Shown in pieces: positions 22,678 to 32,449 of a DNA stretch of 64,000 bases. The translations under genes and the position numbers were made by a program. The notes beneath the pieces are model-generated. The model had not been told where the DNA came from. It was given only the letters and a program-made list of their open reading frames with translations, and did not search any database. The number at the start of each line of letters is the position of its first letter. The first letter of the stretch is position 1. The stretch spans positions 30,829,513 to 30,893,512 of the forward strand of contig CM043968.1 in NCBI GenBank assembly GCA_014529385.2, written 5' to 3'. The DNA comes from Adiantum capillus-veneris. Its lineage: Eukaryota > Streptophyta > Polypodiopsida > Polypodiales > Pteridaceae.

Positions 22678-23448
22678 CTATGAAGTGTCTGTGGGTGAAG
22701 CATTGTAGTTGTTTTGGTCATAAGTTCCCAATGCAATTGTAGAGCGATGATACAACAGTCTTTCCAATAAAGCTGCTCTTTGTTTGATTGAAGGATTGGT
22801 GGTCGGGTTTTGGGTTGGTTTTGGCACTTCGGTAGTAGAATCAGTAGATGGATTCTTCGTTACCTTGTTGTCTTTTTTCACAATCCAAATCTGCTTCCGC
22901 TTTGCTTGTGCTTGCCACAAACTCTTTGCGACCCAAACCTGCTTTGTTCTGTGTGTTGATTTCCTCGCCTTGAAATACCTAGGAGTTTCCGTTGATTGTA
23001 TTGAAGGGAGTTCCTGTTTACAAATCTTTGGGATCCAAATTTGCTTGCTATAGCTTTGTGCCGTCATGAACTTCTTTGGAATCCAGATCTGTTTCACTGT
23101 CCTTGATTGTCGGGGATCACTCTGTTGTCTGGTATTGAAGACTCTGTTTGTGTTTTCTGGCACCACCTTTTTTGGTCTCCATACCAGCGTTGACTCCGTT
23201 TTATCCCAAGGTTGAGCTGTTATATTATTGCTTGTCTTCCTTATCCAATGTTGAGAGTTCCTCGTCGACGAGCAATCCAGTTGTGTAGAAACTTTTGGTT
23301 GCCATTGCTTCTTCTTTTTCTCTGTTTGTTGTTTGCCCTTGTCCGTGGATTCTTCCTTTGGAGTTGGCTCTGCTCCTTTGGTGAACATAACTGATTGACT
23401 TTCACCTTCGTATTTGATAAGCACTGATTTAGAACTCCAGTCAATCAT
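22678..23448 (-). pseudogene. Gypsy gag-pol tail: end of second retropepsin domain plus W-motif repeat region
   Basis: This frame is in phase with gag-pol and separated from it only by TAA at 23473-23475. Directly after the stop the translation reads PWQKQYNAMIDWSSKSVLI, the usual last strand of a retropepsin domain whose first part ends gag-pol, so the stop cuts a domain. Counting from the methionine at 23448, residues 23-60 are lysine-rich. From residue 47 to 191 seven motifs of type (K)Q-x-W-x-x-K recur: KQWQPK 47, QHWIRK 66, LVWRPK 88, KQIWIPK 119 and 135, KQVWVAK 169, KQIWIVK 185. The end is polar (TNPSIKQRAALLERLLYHRS). The function of the repeats is unknown. A basic-aromatic pattern would suit nucleic-acid or protein binding, which is inference only. 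Whether it is ever translated depends on the stop. Confidence 0.65.
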
Positions 23449-23472
23449 TGCATTGTATTGCTTCTGCCATGG

Positions 23473-26400
23473 TTATCCTAGCAATAATGGATGTTGTGTA
23501 GCTTGGTCTTCAACCACGTAAAACATATGAGGATACACATATTGGTTAATCTGTATATGTAAAACTGTGCATCCGATAGTTTTGATTGAATTCTCAGAGT
23601 AACTCTTTAACTCTTGCTTGGCAGTTTGTAATTTCGTGTCATTTGTCAATTGTCTATACAAACTGAGTGAAAGTAGGTTAGCTTGAGCTCCTGAATCCAA
23701 TAGTGCTCTGGCTTTGATTTGGTTGGTTCCTACTTTGCATTCAACGATGGGTTCTTCTTTGTCATTATCCATATCTGTTATACTGACTGCGTTTATTCGT
23801 ATTGCTCCTTCATTGCGTTGTTTCTGACGCAGTAGTCTTCTTTTCTCCATTCTTTCTTTCGCCTCAGCTTGCGCTTCCTCTACAATCTTTTTCTTTTTTT
23901 GGACACGCAGCTTTTCTTGATGTATTTTGAGAAGCATGTCTTGTGTTAGCGGCAACAGATACTTTTTCACTCTGCATCCACTAATCCAATTGGGCATTTC
24001 TTCTCCGTCTAATGTAGCAAGCTTGACGGCTCCACTTGGTGATAGATCTTTAATCACCAGAGGTCCCATCCCTCGCTTTTTAAGCTTCTTAGCATGCTGT
24101 TTCAGAGTGTAAACTAAGACATAGTCCCCCACTTTAAACTCTTTAGTCCGCACATGCTTATCAAAAAATTCCTTTTGTCGCCTTTTTTGAGCGTAGATGG
24201 AAGCTACTGCTTTTAGGCGAAGCTCATCTAGCTTTTCCAGGTCATCTAATCTATCAGAGAGCTCGTGCCCTGTCCACTCTAGATCCTTAGCCACCCTTAA
24301 GGTTGAAATCAAGAATTCTATTGGTAAGATAGCATTTAGCCCAAAAACCATGTTATATGGGGTCGTTCCTATTGATGTTTTATATGCTACCCTATATGCC
24401 CATAATGTTGAATGCAACTTCTGGTCCCAGTCAGTTCTCGACTCAGATACAATCTTCGTAAGGACCGTGCATATGGTTTTGTTTGTTGCTTCAGCTTGTC
24501 CGTTTGCTTGTGGATGATACGGGGCTGATTTCCTATGGATTACCATGAATTCATCTAGAAGGATCTTTATCACTTCATTTATAAAATGTGTGCCTCGATC
24601 ACTCACAATTTCTATTGGCAATCCATATCGTACAAAGACGTATTCATACAGAAATTGTGCCGTGGTCCTGGCATCTGCTTTTTGAGTTGCCTTTGCTTCG
24701 ATCCACTTTGTTAGATAGTCTGTAGCCACAATGATGTATTGTGCATGAGTCTTATATGCAGGAGGTGAAATGGGTCCGACATAATCAATCCCCCATTTTG
24801 CAAAAGCTCTTGCCCCCATCATTGGTCTAAGCGGCATATCATCTCTTTTAAGTGGTACTTTGGTCCGCTGACAGTCATCACACCGTTTAACGTATTCCTC
24901 AGCGTCCATATGTAATGTTGGCCACCATATTCCTGCGGCTAAGACAAGTTTTGCTGTCTTATCACCTGAGAAATGGCCTCCACCTACTCCTCCATGAGCT
25001 TGCTCCAGGATTATCACATACTCAGACTCTGATGCGCAAATCCTAAGCTGGTTGTCTTTACCTCTCTTATAGAGTTGATCTCCTATTAAAGCGTAATCTC
25101 TAGCTTCTGTCTCTACAGATTTCTGACGAGCTTTTGACGTTCCTTCTGGGAAAGTTCTATTTGTGAGATATTCAACAATATACTGACTCCATTCTGGAGC
25201 GATCATTATCTGATATAATGTCGAATACTCGGCTGGCGGTTTTGATGAACATACAATACATACAGTGACATATTCATGTACGCTTTCTTTCATTCCTGGC
25301 CAATAGACTCCCAATTGTAACAAATTCCTATATGTGTTCCTTCTTGAACAATGAAATGCACATTCCTGAACATGTGCTTCGCGCAGATATATATTATATT
25401 CCTCAGGATTGATGCATAGTCGTAAAACATGATCATTTCCCAATTGATACAACCTTCCTGCAATCAATTGAAGATTCTTGGATTGCTGAATAGCAATATG
25501 TTTCAGGTTGTATTCTCTTCTATCGAACTCTCCTCCATAGGTTAATAGGTTAACGACATTTTGAGACCACTTAGGTATCATTTCTATGTTGAACAAGTAC
25601 GCGTCTGGCATGTCGTCATCTACTCCTATAGGGTCTTCTCCATTCGTCAATCGCGAAAGATGATCAGCTCTAAGATGTGTTTTTCCTTTCTTTACTACTA
25701 CCGTGAAGTCGAATTCCAGTAAGATAATGAACCATCTCACTATTCTCCCGGTATTGCACGGTTTATTCACTAGGTAGAGCAAGGCTTGGTGATCCGTAAA
25801 AAACACAAACTTGTTGGCTAGAAGATAATGCCAAAATTTCTTCACAGCATAGATCATTCCTAATCCTTCTCGCTCTGTTGTGGTGTAATTCTTCTCTGCA
25901 TGGTTGAGCTGTCGACTGGCGTAACAGATAGGAAAATCCATGTTTCCTTCTTCTGGCTGAGCCAGAATGCATCCTATTGCATATGCTGAAGCATCTATGT
26001 GCACATGGAATATCTTCTCCCAATCTGGTGATTTCAAGACTGGAGCAGTAATGAGTGCCTCTTTCAATTTCTTGAACGATTCCTCACACTCCTCTGTCCA
26101 TTCAAAGTTCACTATTAGCCTGTAAAGTGGTTGGCCTATTATAGCGTACATGTAAATGAATCGTCTATAATATCCACAATGTCCCATAAAGCTCTGTACT
26201 TGTTTCGCATTGGTTGGTCTAGGCATATCCACTATAACTTTTATCTTCTCTAAATCCGTGGATATTCCGTTTTGTGAGACAATATGTCCCAGAATTCTGC
26301 CCTGTCGGACCATAAACACACATTTCTCAGGATTGAGACAAATGCGATATGTCCTACATTTCTCAAATACTTTTCTTAGGTGTTCTAGATGCTCATCTCT

Positions 26401-29400
26401 CAGTAGAGAATGTACACATAAGTCATCCATGTATATTTCTAGAAACAACCTTAAGTATTCTTTGAAAGCATGCGTCATCAGCCTCTGGAAGGTTGCGGGA
26501 GCATTGGTTAGACCAAAAGGCATAACCCGATAAGCATAAATTCCCCACTCCGTTGCAAAAGCTGTTTTATGTTGATCTTCCAGTGCTATGGCTAGCTGGT
26601 TATATCCTGAAAAACCATCAAGAAAGGAGTATGATGTTTTCCCTGATACACGCTCTAGAACATGATCAGTTATCGGCAGGGGATAATTGTCCCTGATTGT
26701 TGCAGCATTCACTTTCTTTAAGTTGACACACACTCGGAGTTTTCCGTTCTTCTTAGGTACTACCACAATCGGAGATACCCAATCAGTGTGTTCAATCTCG
26801 TATATGAATTCAACTTCCATTAGCTTATCTATCTCCTCCTTGATTCGCTTAGCAAAAGTATCATTATATGTGTATGGTCTCTGTCTGGTAGGCTTTGCGT
26901 CTTGTTTCAGTGGGATTGAGTGTTGGCATATCGATGGGTCAACTCCCTTTAAGTCCTTATAAGACCATGCAAACACATCCCTGTACTCTCTGAGAAGACT
27001 CAAAAGTCTCTCTTCCTCGCTTGGAGACAAATCTGTGGCTATGTACACCGGTCTAGGCATCTCACCTGGAGCTGCTAAATCAACTCTTTTTGCATCCTCC
27101 GGTCCGTCATAAGATTCGTTCTCCTTCCTCTCTCGAATAGGTGGGGTTAATATCACCTTCCTATCCTCTATTGTGAATTTCCTATAGTGAGAGGGAACAT
27201 CCATGTTTTCCTTGATTTTGACGTTTTCCTCCTCTCCACTCTCAATTTCTGTCGTCCAAACTTCCTTCAGAGTTTTCTTGAGCTCTCTGTACTTGTTTCT
27301 ACGTTCTAACTTGGACTCCGTGTATTCTCTGTTGCGCTTGTTCTTTTCTGATTTTTCTGTTTCAGTTTTCGTTCCATTCTTTTGAACTTGATTTCTTGAG
27401 CCTCTTTTGTTTTTTCGTAAGCTCTTTTGATCACTGCCTCTCATTCTTCCAGAAATCTTATCCTTAACACAATCTTCAGCCTTTACTAGCATTAGGAATT
27501 GATTTTTTCCTCTTATTCTAGGCATCGGATTGGTTCTAACCCCTTTTGTTTTTTTCTTTGCTCTATAGTGTCTCTGGCGTTGTTTAGTTTGGTTCGGAAA
27601 ATCATAAAATCGGACATCCGTTATAGTTTCTTCGTTTCCGCTTGAATTGTCCGTTGACTCGTTGTCTGCTTCATTTCCCCACTCTGGATGATTGGGAATG
27701 TCGTGAAACACCTCTTCTTCATCTTCTTTTTCCAGTGTATCGTTCTTTTCAGTTTCTTTTTCGAGTACAGTTCTCAACATGAAATACGGAACCACGTCGT
27801 ACCCGTCCTTATCGCAAAATTGCGTTGTGGGACCATCCGGAATTGCACAAACATCTAGGGTTGCTAGAATGTGTGTCCATTCGAATGGTTCAAACGTGTC
27901 CTCTGGAAAGGGTTCTCTTACATAAGTTTCGTCTTCGATAGCCCTTTCTAAAACACATTCTTCTCGTTTCAGACTTCCACATTTCGAAGCTCCACACATC
28001 CATAACTCCTTGGGTTTACCTAACCAAGCTGGAAATTCGGATCCCGCCAAAGTAGCTGAATCAAACTCCTCTACCGGTGTTCGGTTCACATCTTTGTAGC
28101 TATGGTCTTTCAGGTTCACACGTGTAGTGGTTTCCATATTTCTCAAGTATATGTGATCGTAGCCCCAATCTTGGACCATTTTCAACTGTCTCATGAATGG
28201 TCTTCCCAATATGATATCATAGTTATTCTCCTTACCAAAATCGACAATAGCAAAAGTATGTTCGTATTCAATGCCGCAAGAAGTCACTACAACTTTCTCT
28301 AATAACCCCATAGGTTTCTCCATGTGTCCATCTGCTAATTGGAGTTTCAACCTAGTCTTCCTTATTGCTGGTTTCCCCCATTTTTTCCAGATTTCTTTTG
28401 TAGCAATGGCTACCCCTGCTCCGCTGTCTAGTATTGCCATCGTCTTCACTCCTTGGAATTCAACTGGTAAGGTTGTATTCCCCTCTTCACCTTCGCAATA
28501 CTCTCCGACCTTGTTTAAGGGTACAGGCTTAGCGTTCTTTTGTGGTTTGCTCAGCTCCTCTATGCTCTCTTGCAATCTCGATGTTGGATCTTTTATCCCG
28601 AATTTCTCCAAGCATTTTCGTACAGTGGTCCACATATGTGGTCTTAGCCTCAAAAGCTCAGCTAGAGTGATAGTGCATGTCACTGGTGTTGACAAGATCT
28701 CTATCAATCCTTGCGAGTCCATGACTTTTTCTGATGAAATTCTTCGTGAGGGAAGTGCTCTAATCTCGGATTTTGCTTCATACTCTCCTAAGTATGAAGG
28801 TAAGGTTTTCAGTGAATGAGGTTTGCTCTCCATTGTTCTAACAGAGCCCCCATCTCCCCAGTAAGATTGCAGATCCAAGTCCACTTGAGATCCTGCCTCA
28901 AATTCCACTATGGGAGGATTCCTGATGTCCTTTTCCCAATTTTTCTGATTAGCTTGGCAACTTAGCTCGTTTGCAAAGTTTGCCTCTCTCACTTGTTTCC
29001 AAGATTCATTGTAATCCTCATCTTTTCCGTAAATCCTCTGTATGACTGGATGAAAACTCTCTATCTCCTGATCGGTTGTGTTCAATACTATGCGGTCATC
29101 CTTTTGTGTATTTTTAGGCTTTTGTGCACTGGGAGTCTTTTCAGCTACCCGTGAAACGATAGTCTCTTGCTGAATTGGGTTTTCCTTTCCACAATTCATT
29201 GTTTCTTTTGGTGGTTCTAATAAGGCTTGTGCAGTCTCGATCATTCTCTGGCACATTTCAAGTCTCTGCTTTTCCAATTCCGCGTTTGGGTATGTCATCC
29301 ACCTCTGTTCTTGTGTTTGGTTGTTCTTTAACCTAGCTTCGTAAGCTCTCATCAGTGCGTCCAATGGTTCGTGTACTTTGTCGACTAGCACTGATCCCCC

Positions 29401-31575
29401 TGAGCTTAAGCTCGTTGTTTCTTTGATACTCTTTTGTTTCGTTCTTTCCGGGCTCATCTCTCGTTTCCCGTTTTGACTCTCAAGTTTTTCTAATCTAGCT
29501 TTAGTTTGCTTTAGTTCCTCAGCTAGAATAGCGTCTTCACGTTCTTTTCTCAACTTCATGCGTGCTTTTCTAGCTTTCCATGTGTTTTTCTGACTCCGCG
29601 GTCCTTGACTAACCACTTCAGTCGCTAACTTTCCATTCTCAGGTTCTCTAGTGGTTTTCTTAGCTTGAGCTCTAGTAACAACTTGCGTTGGTATCAGAGT
29701 TTCATTTTCAGACCCACTGCTGGTAGGAATAGTTTCTAACATATTCAATGTCGTCTTTTGCACTTTGTTTGGATTCTTTGAACAATCCTCAATGAAGTGA
29801 GTAACCCCACACTCAGTGCAATAAGCGTTTATTCTAATGATTTCCGTATGTGGGCAAACATTCATCAGATGGTCACCTCCACACTTGTAACAGGGTCCTA
29901 GTACTGGTCTTGGTCCCATTTGATTCGTCCTTTGTGGATAGGATGGTCTTTGTCCTGTTAACCCTCCATGAGCTATGAACATCAATGTTCTTGCGTCCAA
30001 ATTGTATCTCTCTTCATCAGAAGCACTTGTCATTGTTGGTATTCCAACATTCCCCATCATGCCCCATGGTTCTGGTTGTTTTGGTTCTTCTGGTGGGTAA
30101 TACACTGTCGGAGACATGTGTGCACCCGATTCTTCGTAATAGGCTTGAACAGGCACTAAAGCTTGTTCTTCCTGATTCTCTAAGGTTGGTGCATATCTAA
30201 TGCCCACTGGTCTTGCTCCTGGTAAAGGTGGTTGTTGTCGCAATACCGGTTGCGGTCTTTCTATCCCCATAGGTCCTGGTACATTTCCCGTTGGGTATCG
30301 AGGTACTGGATGTATCTGAGGTGGTGCTAATTGAGCAGGAGGTGCATACTGGTGCTCCCTTACATACCCTTTGTTGTAATAACACTCCTCTGTTGGATGA
30401 TTTGTCCATTTTTGTTCAATAGCACACCATTTCAGTGGTTTTGGCAATGGTTTTTGGTATGGTGCCATCCTTTTTAGAGCATCTTCTATCATTTGCTCTA
30501 CATTTGGCATGGTTGTTGTTTGAACATTCTTTTTAGTGGTAGTCTCGCTCGCTATGGAGGAGGAGCTACTAGATGCAAAATCTGTATCCGCTGACACTTC
30601 TCCATAAACCGTACAATTATCCACTAAGTACAATGCCTCTCTCGTTACTTGCTCGAAACTTGTACAAGCTTTCAAGTGCAAGTCCTTCTTGAGAGTGTCG
30701 TTCCTCAGTCCCTCAATAAAGAGAACAGATAGTCTGTCATCTTGTGGTCGTTCATGTACTGGACATCTCTCAATGTATTGTTTGAAGCGAAGTGAAGCTT
30801 CCTTCACTTTTTCGTGTTCTCTCTGTTTAAAAGCATATATTTGTGAGACTGTATTGTGCTTAATCCCTCGTTTTGAGAATTCCTCAGCAAACTCTCTTAG
30901 CAAATGGTCAATGTCATGGAATCCCCCTATGTTCATTGGTTGAAACCATGTCAATGCAGTACCTTCTAGAGTAAGACCAAATCCCTCGTATTGTGTATGA
31001 AAATCTGTTATCTGCTCAGCTCTTAAGACTTGCTTAAAGAGTGACACATGTGCATACGGATCTCCTGAACCACCATACTTCTTTGGCATACACTTGGCTA
31101 CTTGAGATGGTCTCATACGTCTATGATCTGCTACCAATCTCATTGCTCCTGTGTCTCGGCTAAAGCTTTCTCTAGCATCGTGGACTTCATGGGTTACCCT
31201 TGTCGGTTCCTCTGCCCTGAATCTACTACTGGGAGGTAAATGTGATGGTTCCGCTTCAAACCTTGGACCTGGAGTGGTATAGGTGGGGATTGGAACTGCA
31301 CTACCTCGATTCGTCTCCATTGACTCTCTGGAATGTAATGATACCATTGGTCCGAGCTTCGAGTCCCAAGGTTGACTGAAAGAGTCAGCAACCTGAGTTC
31401 TTTGTCCTCCTGTTGTCATTGAGTTTTGCACTCCAGTTGTTGGTGCTGGTCTATGTGAGCTAGAAGTAGCATAATACTGATGTAGTGGTCCCCCAAAGTA
31501 TGTATATCCTTCTAATTCTTTCTTGCCCATTGTTGAGTATTGCCTGCCATACTTATCGTAAGCAGTAATTTTCAC
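23473..31575 (-). CDS. Gypsy gag-pol polyprotein (2,700 codons) with duplicated integrase zinc module and second protease
   Basis: A single open frame of 8.1 kb. Gag: ~165-320 (LTLEGTALTWFQPM to TREALYLVDN). Two zinc knuckles with unusual C-X2-C-X3-H-X4-C spacing: 562-574 and 586-598. Protease 1: AILDSGAG, D1050, to IILGRPF ~1123. RT: ~1575-1765 with IYMDDL at 1714-1719. RNase H: ~1850-1975 (D1861, D1928). First HHCC module: 2000-2114 (H2068, H2075, C2106, C2109). Second HHCC module: 2126-2239 (H2194, H2201, C2232, C2235). Integrase core: D2264, D2326, E2362 (D-X61-D-X35-E). Integrase C-terminal domain: ~2475-2545. Helical linker: 2552-2590. Second retropepsin-like domain: from ~2610, LLDSGAQANLLS with D2627. 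The frame is open back to the TAG at 31579-31581 and has no ATG at its first residue, so it could be reached by readthrough from ORF1 or from an internal ATG. Gag-pol fusion in one frame is common in plant gypsy elements. Confidence 0.93.
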   Translation of the reverse strand: MKITAYDKYGRQYSTMGKKELEGYTYFGGPLHQYYATSSSHRPAPTTGVQNSMTTGGQRTQVADSFSQPWDSKLGPMVSLHSRESMETNRGSAVPIPTYTTPGPRFEAEPSHLPPSSRFRAEEPTRVTHEVHDARESFSRDTGAMRLVADHRRMRPSQVAKCMPKKYGGSGDPYAHVSLFKQVLRAEQITDFHTQYEGFGLTLEGTALTWFQPMNIGGFHDIDHLLREFAEEFSKRGIKHNTVSQIYAFKQREHEKVKEASLRFKQYIERCPVHERPQDDRLSVLFIEGLRNDTLKKDLHLKACTSFEQVTREALYLVDNCTVYGEVSADTDFASSSSSSIASETTTKKNVQTTTMPNVEQMIEDALKRMAPYQKPLPKPLKWCAIEQKWTNHPTEECYYNKGYVREHQYAPPAQLAPPQIHPVPRYPTGNVPGPMGIERPQPVLRQQPPLPGARPVGIRYAPTLENQEEQALVPVQAYYEESGAHMSPTVYYPPEEPKQPEPWGMMGNVGIPTMTSASDEERYNLDARTLMFIAHGGLTGQRPSYPQRTNQMGPRPVLGPCYKCGGDHLMNVCPHTEIIRINAYCTECGVTHFIEDCSKNPNKVQKTTLNMLETIPTSSGSENETLIPTQVVTRAQAKKTTREPENGKLATEVVSQGPRSQKNTWKARKARMKLRKEREDAILAEELKQTKARLEKLESQNGKREMSPERTKQKSIKETTSLSSGGSVLVDKVHEPLDALMRAYEARLKNNQTQEQRWMTYPNAELEKQRLEMCQRMIETAQALLEPPKETMNCGKENPIQQETIVSRVAEKTPSAQKPKNTQKDDRIVLNTTDQEIESFHPVIQRIYGKDEDYNESWKQVREANFANELSCQANQKNWEKDIRNPPIVEFEAGSQVDLDLQSYWGDGGSVRTMESKPHSLKTLPSYLGEYEAKSEIRALPSRRISSEKVMDSQGLIEILSTPVTCTITLAELLRLRPHMWTTVRKCLEKFGIKDPTSRLQESIEELSKPQKNAKPVPLNKVGEYCEGEEGNTTLPVEFQGVKTMAILDSGAGVAIATKEIWKKWGKPAIRKTRLKLQLADGHMEKPMGLLEKVVVTSCGIEYEHTFAIVDFGKENNYDIILGRPFMRQLKMVQDWGYDHIYLRNMETTTRVNLKDHSYKDVNRTPVEEFDSATLAGSEFPAWLGKPKELWMCGASKCGSLKREECVLERAIEDETYVREPFPEDTFEPFEWTHILATLDVCAIPDGPTTQFCDKDGYDVVPYFMLRTVLEKETEKNDTLEKEDEEEVFHDIPNHPEWGNEADNESTDNSSGNEETITDVRFYDFPNQTKQRQRHYRAKKKTKGVRTNPMPRIRGKNQFLMLVKAEDCVKDKISGRMRGSDQKSLRKNKRGSRNQVQKNGTKTETEKSEKNKRNREYTESKLERRNKYRELKKTLKEVWTTEIESGEEENVKIKENMDVPSHYRKFTIEDRKVILTPPIRERKENESYDGPEDAKRVDLAAPGEMPRPVYIATDLSPSEEERLLSLLREYRDVFAWSYKDLKGVDPSICQHSIPLKQDAKPTRQRPYTYNDTFAKRIKEEIDKLMEVEFIYEIEHTDWVSPIVVVPKKNGKLRVCVNLKKVNAATIRDNYPLPITDHVLERVSGKTSYSFLDGFSGYNQLAIALEDQHKTAFATEWGIYAYRVMPFGLTNAPATFQRLMTHAFKEYLRLFLEIYMDDLCVHSLLRDEHLEHLRKVFEKCRTYRICLNPEKCVFMVRQGRILGHIVSQNGISTDLEKIKVIVDMPRPTNAKQVQSFMGHCGYYRRFIYMYAIIGQPLYRLIVNFEWTEECEESFKKLKEALITAPVLKSPDWEKIFHVHIDASAYAIGCILAQPEEGNMDFPICYASRQLNHAEKNYTTTEREGLGMIYAVKKFWHYLLANKFVFFTDHQALLYLVNKPCNTGRIVRWFIILLEFDFTVVVKKGKTHLRADHLSRLTNGEDPIGVDDDMPDAYLFNIEMIPKWSQNVVNLLTYGGEFDRREYNLKHIAIQQSKNLQLIAGRLYQLGNDHVLRLCINPEEYNIYLREAHVQECAFHCSRRNTYRNLLQLGVYWPGMKESVHEYVTVCIVCSSKPPAEYSTLYQIMIAPEWSQYIVEYLTNRTFPEGTSKARQKSVETEARDYALIGDQLYKRGKDNQLRICASESEYVIILEQAHGGVGGGHFSGDKTAKLVLAAGIWWPTLHMDAEEYVKRCDDCQRTKVPLKRDDMPLRPMMGARAFAKWGIDYVGPISPPAYKTHAQYIIVATDYLTKWIEAKATQKADARTTAQFLYEYVFVRYGLPIEIVSDRGTHFINEVIKILLDEFMVIHRKSAPYHPQANGQAEATNKTICTVLTKIVSESRTDWDQKLHSTLWAYRVAYKTSIGTTPYNMVFGLNAILPIEFLISTLRVAKDLEWTGHELSDRLDDLEKLDELRLKAVASIYAQKRRQKEFFDKHVRTKEFKVGDYVLVYTLKQHAKKLKKRGMGPLVIKDLSPSGAVKLATLDGEEMPNWISGCRVKKYLLPLTQDMLLKIHQEKLRVQKKKKIVEEAQAEAKERMEKRRLLRQKQRNEGAIRINAVSITDMDNDKEEPIVECKVGTNQIKARALLDSGAQANLLSLSLYRQLTNDTKLQTAKQELKSYSENSIKTIGCTVLHIQINQYVYPHMFYVVEDQATQHPLLLG

Positions 31576-31578
31576 TTC

Positions 31579-32280
31579 CTATCCCTCTGTGTAGGTAAAG
31601 ACATAGAGTCTTTTTTTGTCTGTCAACTCTCCGGTGTAGGGTTCTTCACATCTATAATAGAGATCTTGCTCCCCATTATTATATTTGTATAGCCCCACAT
31701 AGATGTTATCAGTGTTGATCCTTGTAGTTTCATTCTCTCTTCTTAACCTCGCATTAGGGAAGTTCATTATTGGTGCTTTCTCCTCGAGTTCTTCATCTAT
31801 TTTGGCTTTGGTGCCCATCAATCCCCACTTGTCCACAATGTTAGGGTTTAGGACTACCAAGTACATGGTACCCTCGTCATCTAGATATCTATCTCCGCTA
31901 TAGCTCACAGGCACTAAGTCCTTGAACTCACTAGGTCTCTCCTCTATCTTTACACAATAGCGGTCCATTCCGTCTTTGTAGATCTTTGCACCTTGCTCAT
32001 TGTCGTACTGATATTTTATGAACAATAGCTTCATTGTGGCGGAAGGGTTTGATGATCCTGCTGCCATATTTTCTCTGTTGTTCAGGTTCAAGTGTTCCAA
32101 GTGTTCGGTGAAAATCTCGTAAGACCTCTCCGAAGAAGTATCAGAAACACTTCCTTCAAAGATCGGCTCTAATGGTTGCACCCAACTTTGGTTTATACTT
32201 CCCTCGGTTGATATGACACTTGCTGGTTCCCCTTTTTTTTGTTGATTATTCCGGAGATTCCTGCCCGATCTCAAATTCAT
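31579..32280 (-). CDS. Gypsy element ORF1 upstream of gag, in frame with gag-pol across a TAG
   Basis: About 233 codons from ATG at 32280 to TAG at 31579-31581. The N-terminus MNLRSGRNLRNNQQ resembles the LRSGR start of many plant gypsy Gag proteins. The middle is acidic. The C-terminal ~140 residues look folded (MKLLFIKYQYDNEQGAKIY, SGDRYLDDEGTMYLVVLNPN, YVGLYKYNNGEQDLYYRCEE). Known Tat-group elements such as Ogre carry an extra ORF of unknown function before gag. This one could be that, or simply the N-terminus of Gag cut off by a C-to-T change (CAG to TAG). The first palindrome of the leader array lies 170 bp upstream of its ATG. Confidence 0.75.
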   Translation of the reverse strand: MNLRSGRNLRNNQQKKGEPASVISTEGSINQSWVQPLEPIFEGSVSDTSSERSYEIFTEHLEHLNLNNRENMAAGSSNPSATMKLLFIKYQYDNEQGAKIYKDGMDRYCVKIEERPSEFKDLVPVSYSGDRYLDDEGTMYLVVLNPNIVDKWGLMGTKAKIDEELEEKAPIMNFPNARLRRENETTRINTDNIYVGLYKYNNGEQDLYYRCEEPYTGELTDKKRLYVFTYTEG

Positions 32281-32449
32281 CAATTCCCCCTAAAGGACTT
32301 CAACTTTTCCGTCTCGGCAATTTGTTTTCCCCAAGTTTCTGTGGTCAGAATTGATCCAAACTGACTGATACTTGGTCAATTGTTTAATCTTGTCAGTTGG
32401 ACAACTTCTGTTTCATCAAGTGAGAATTTTGTTACTGTTATGCTGAAAA

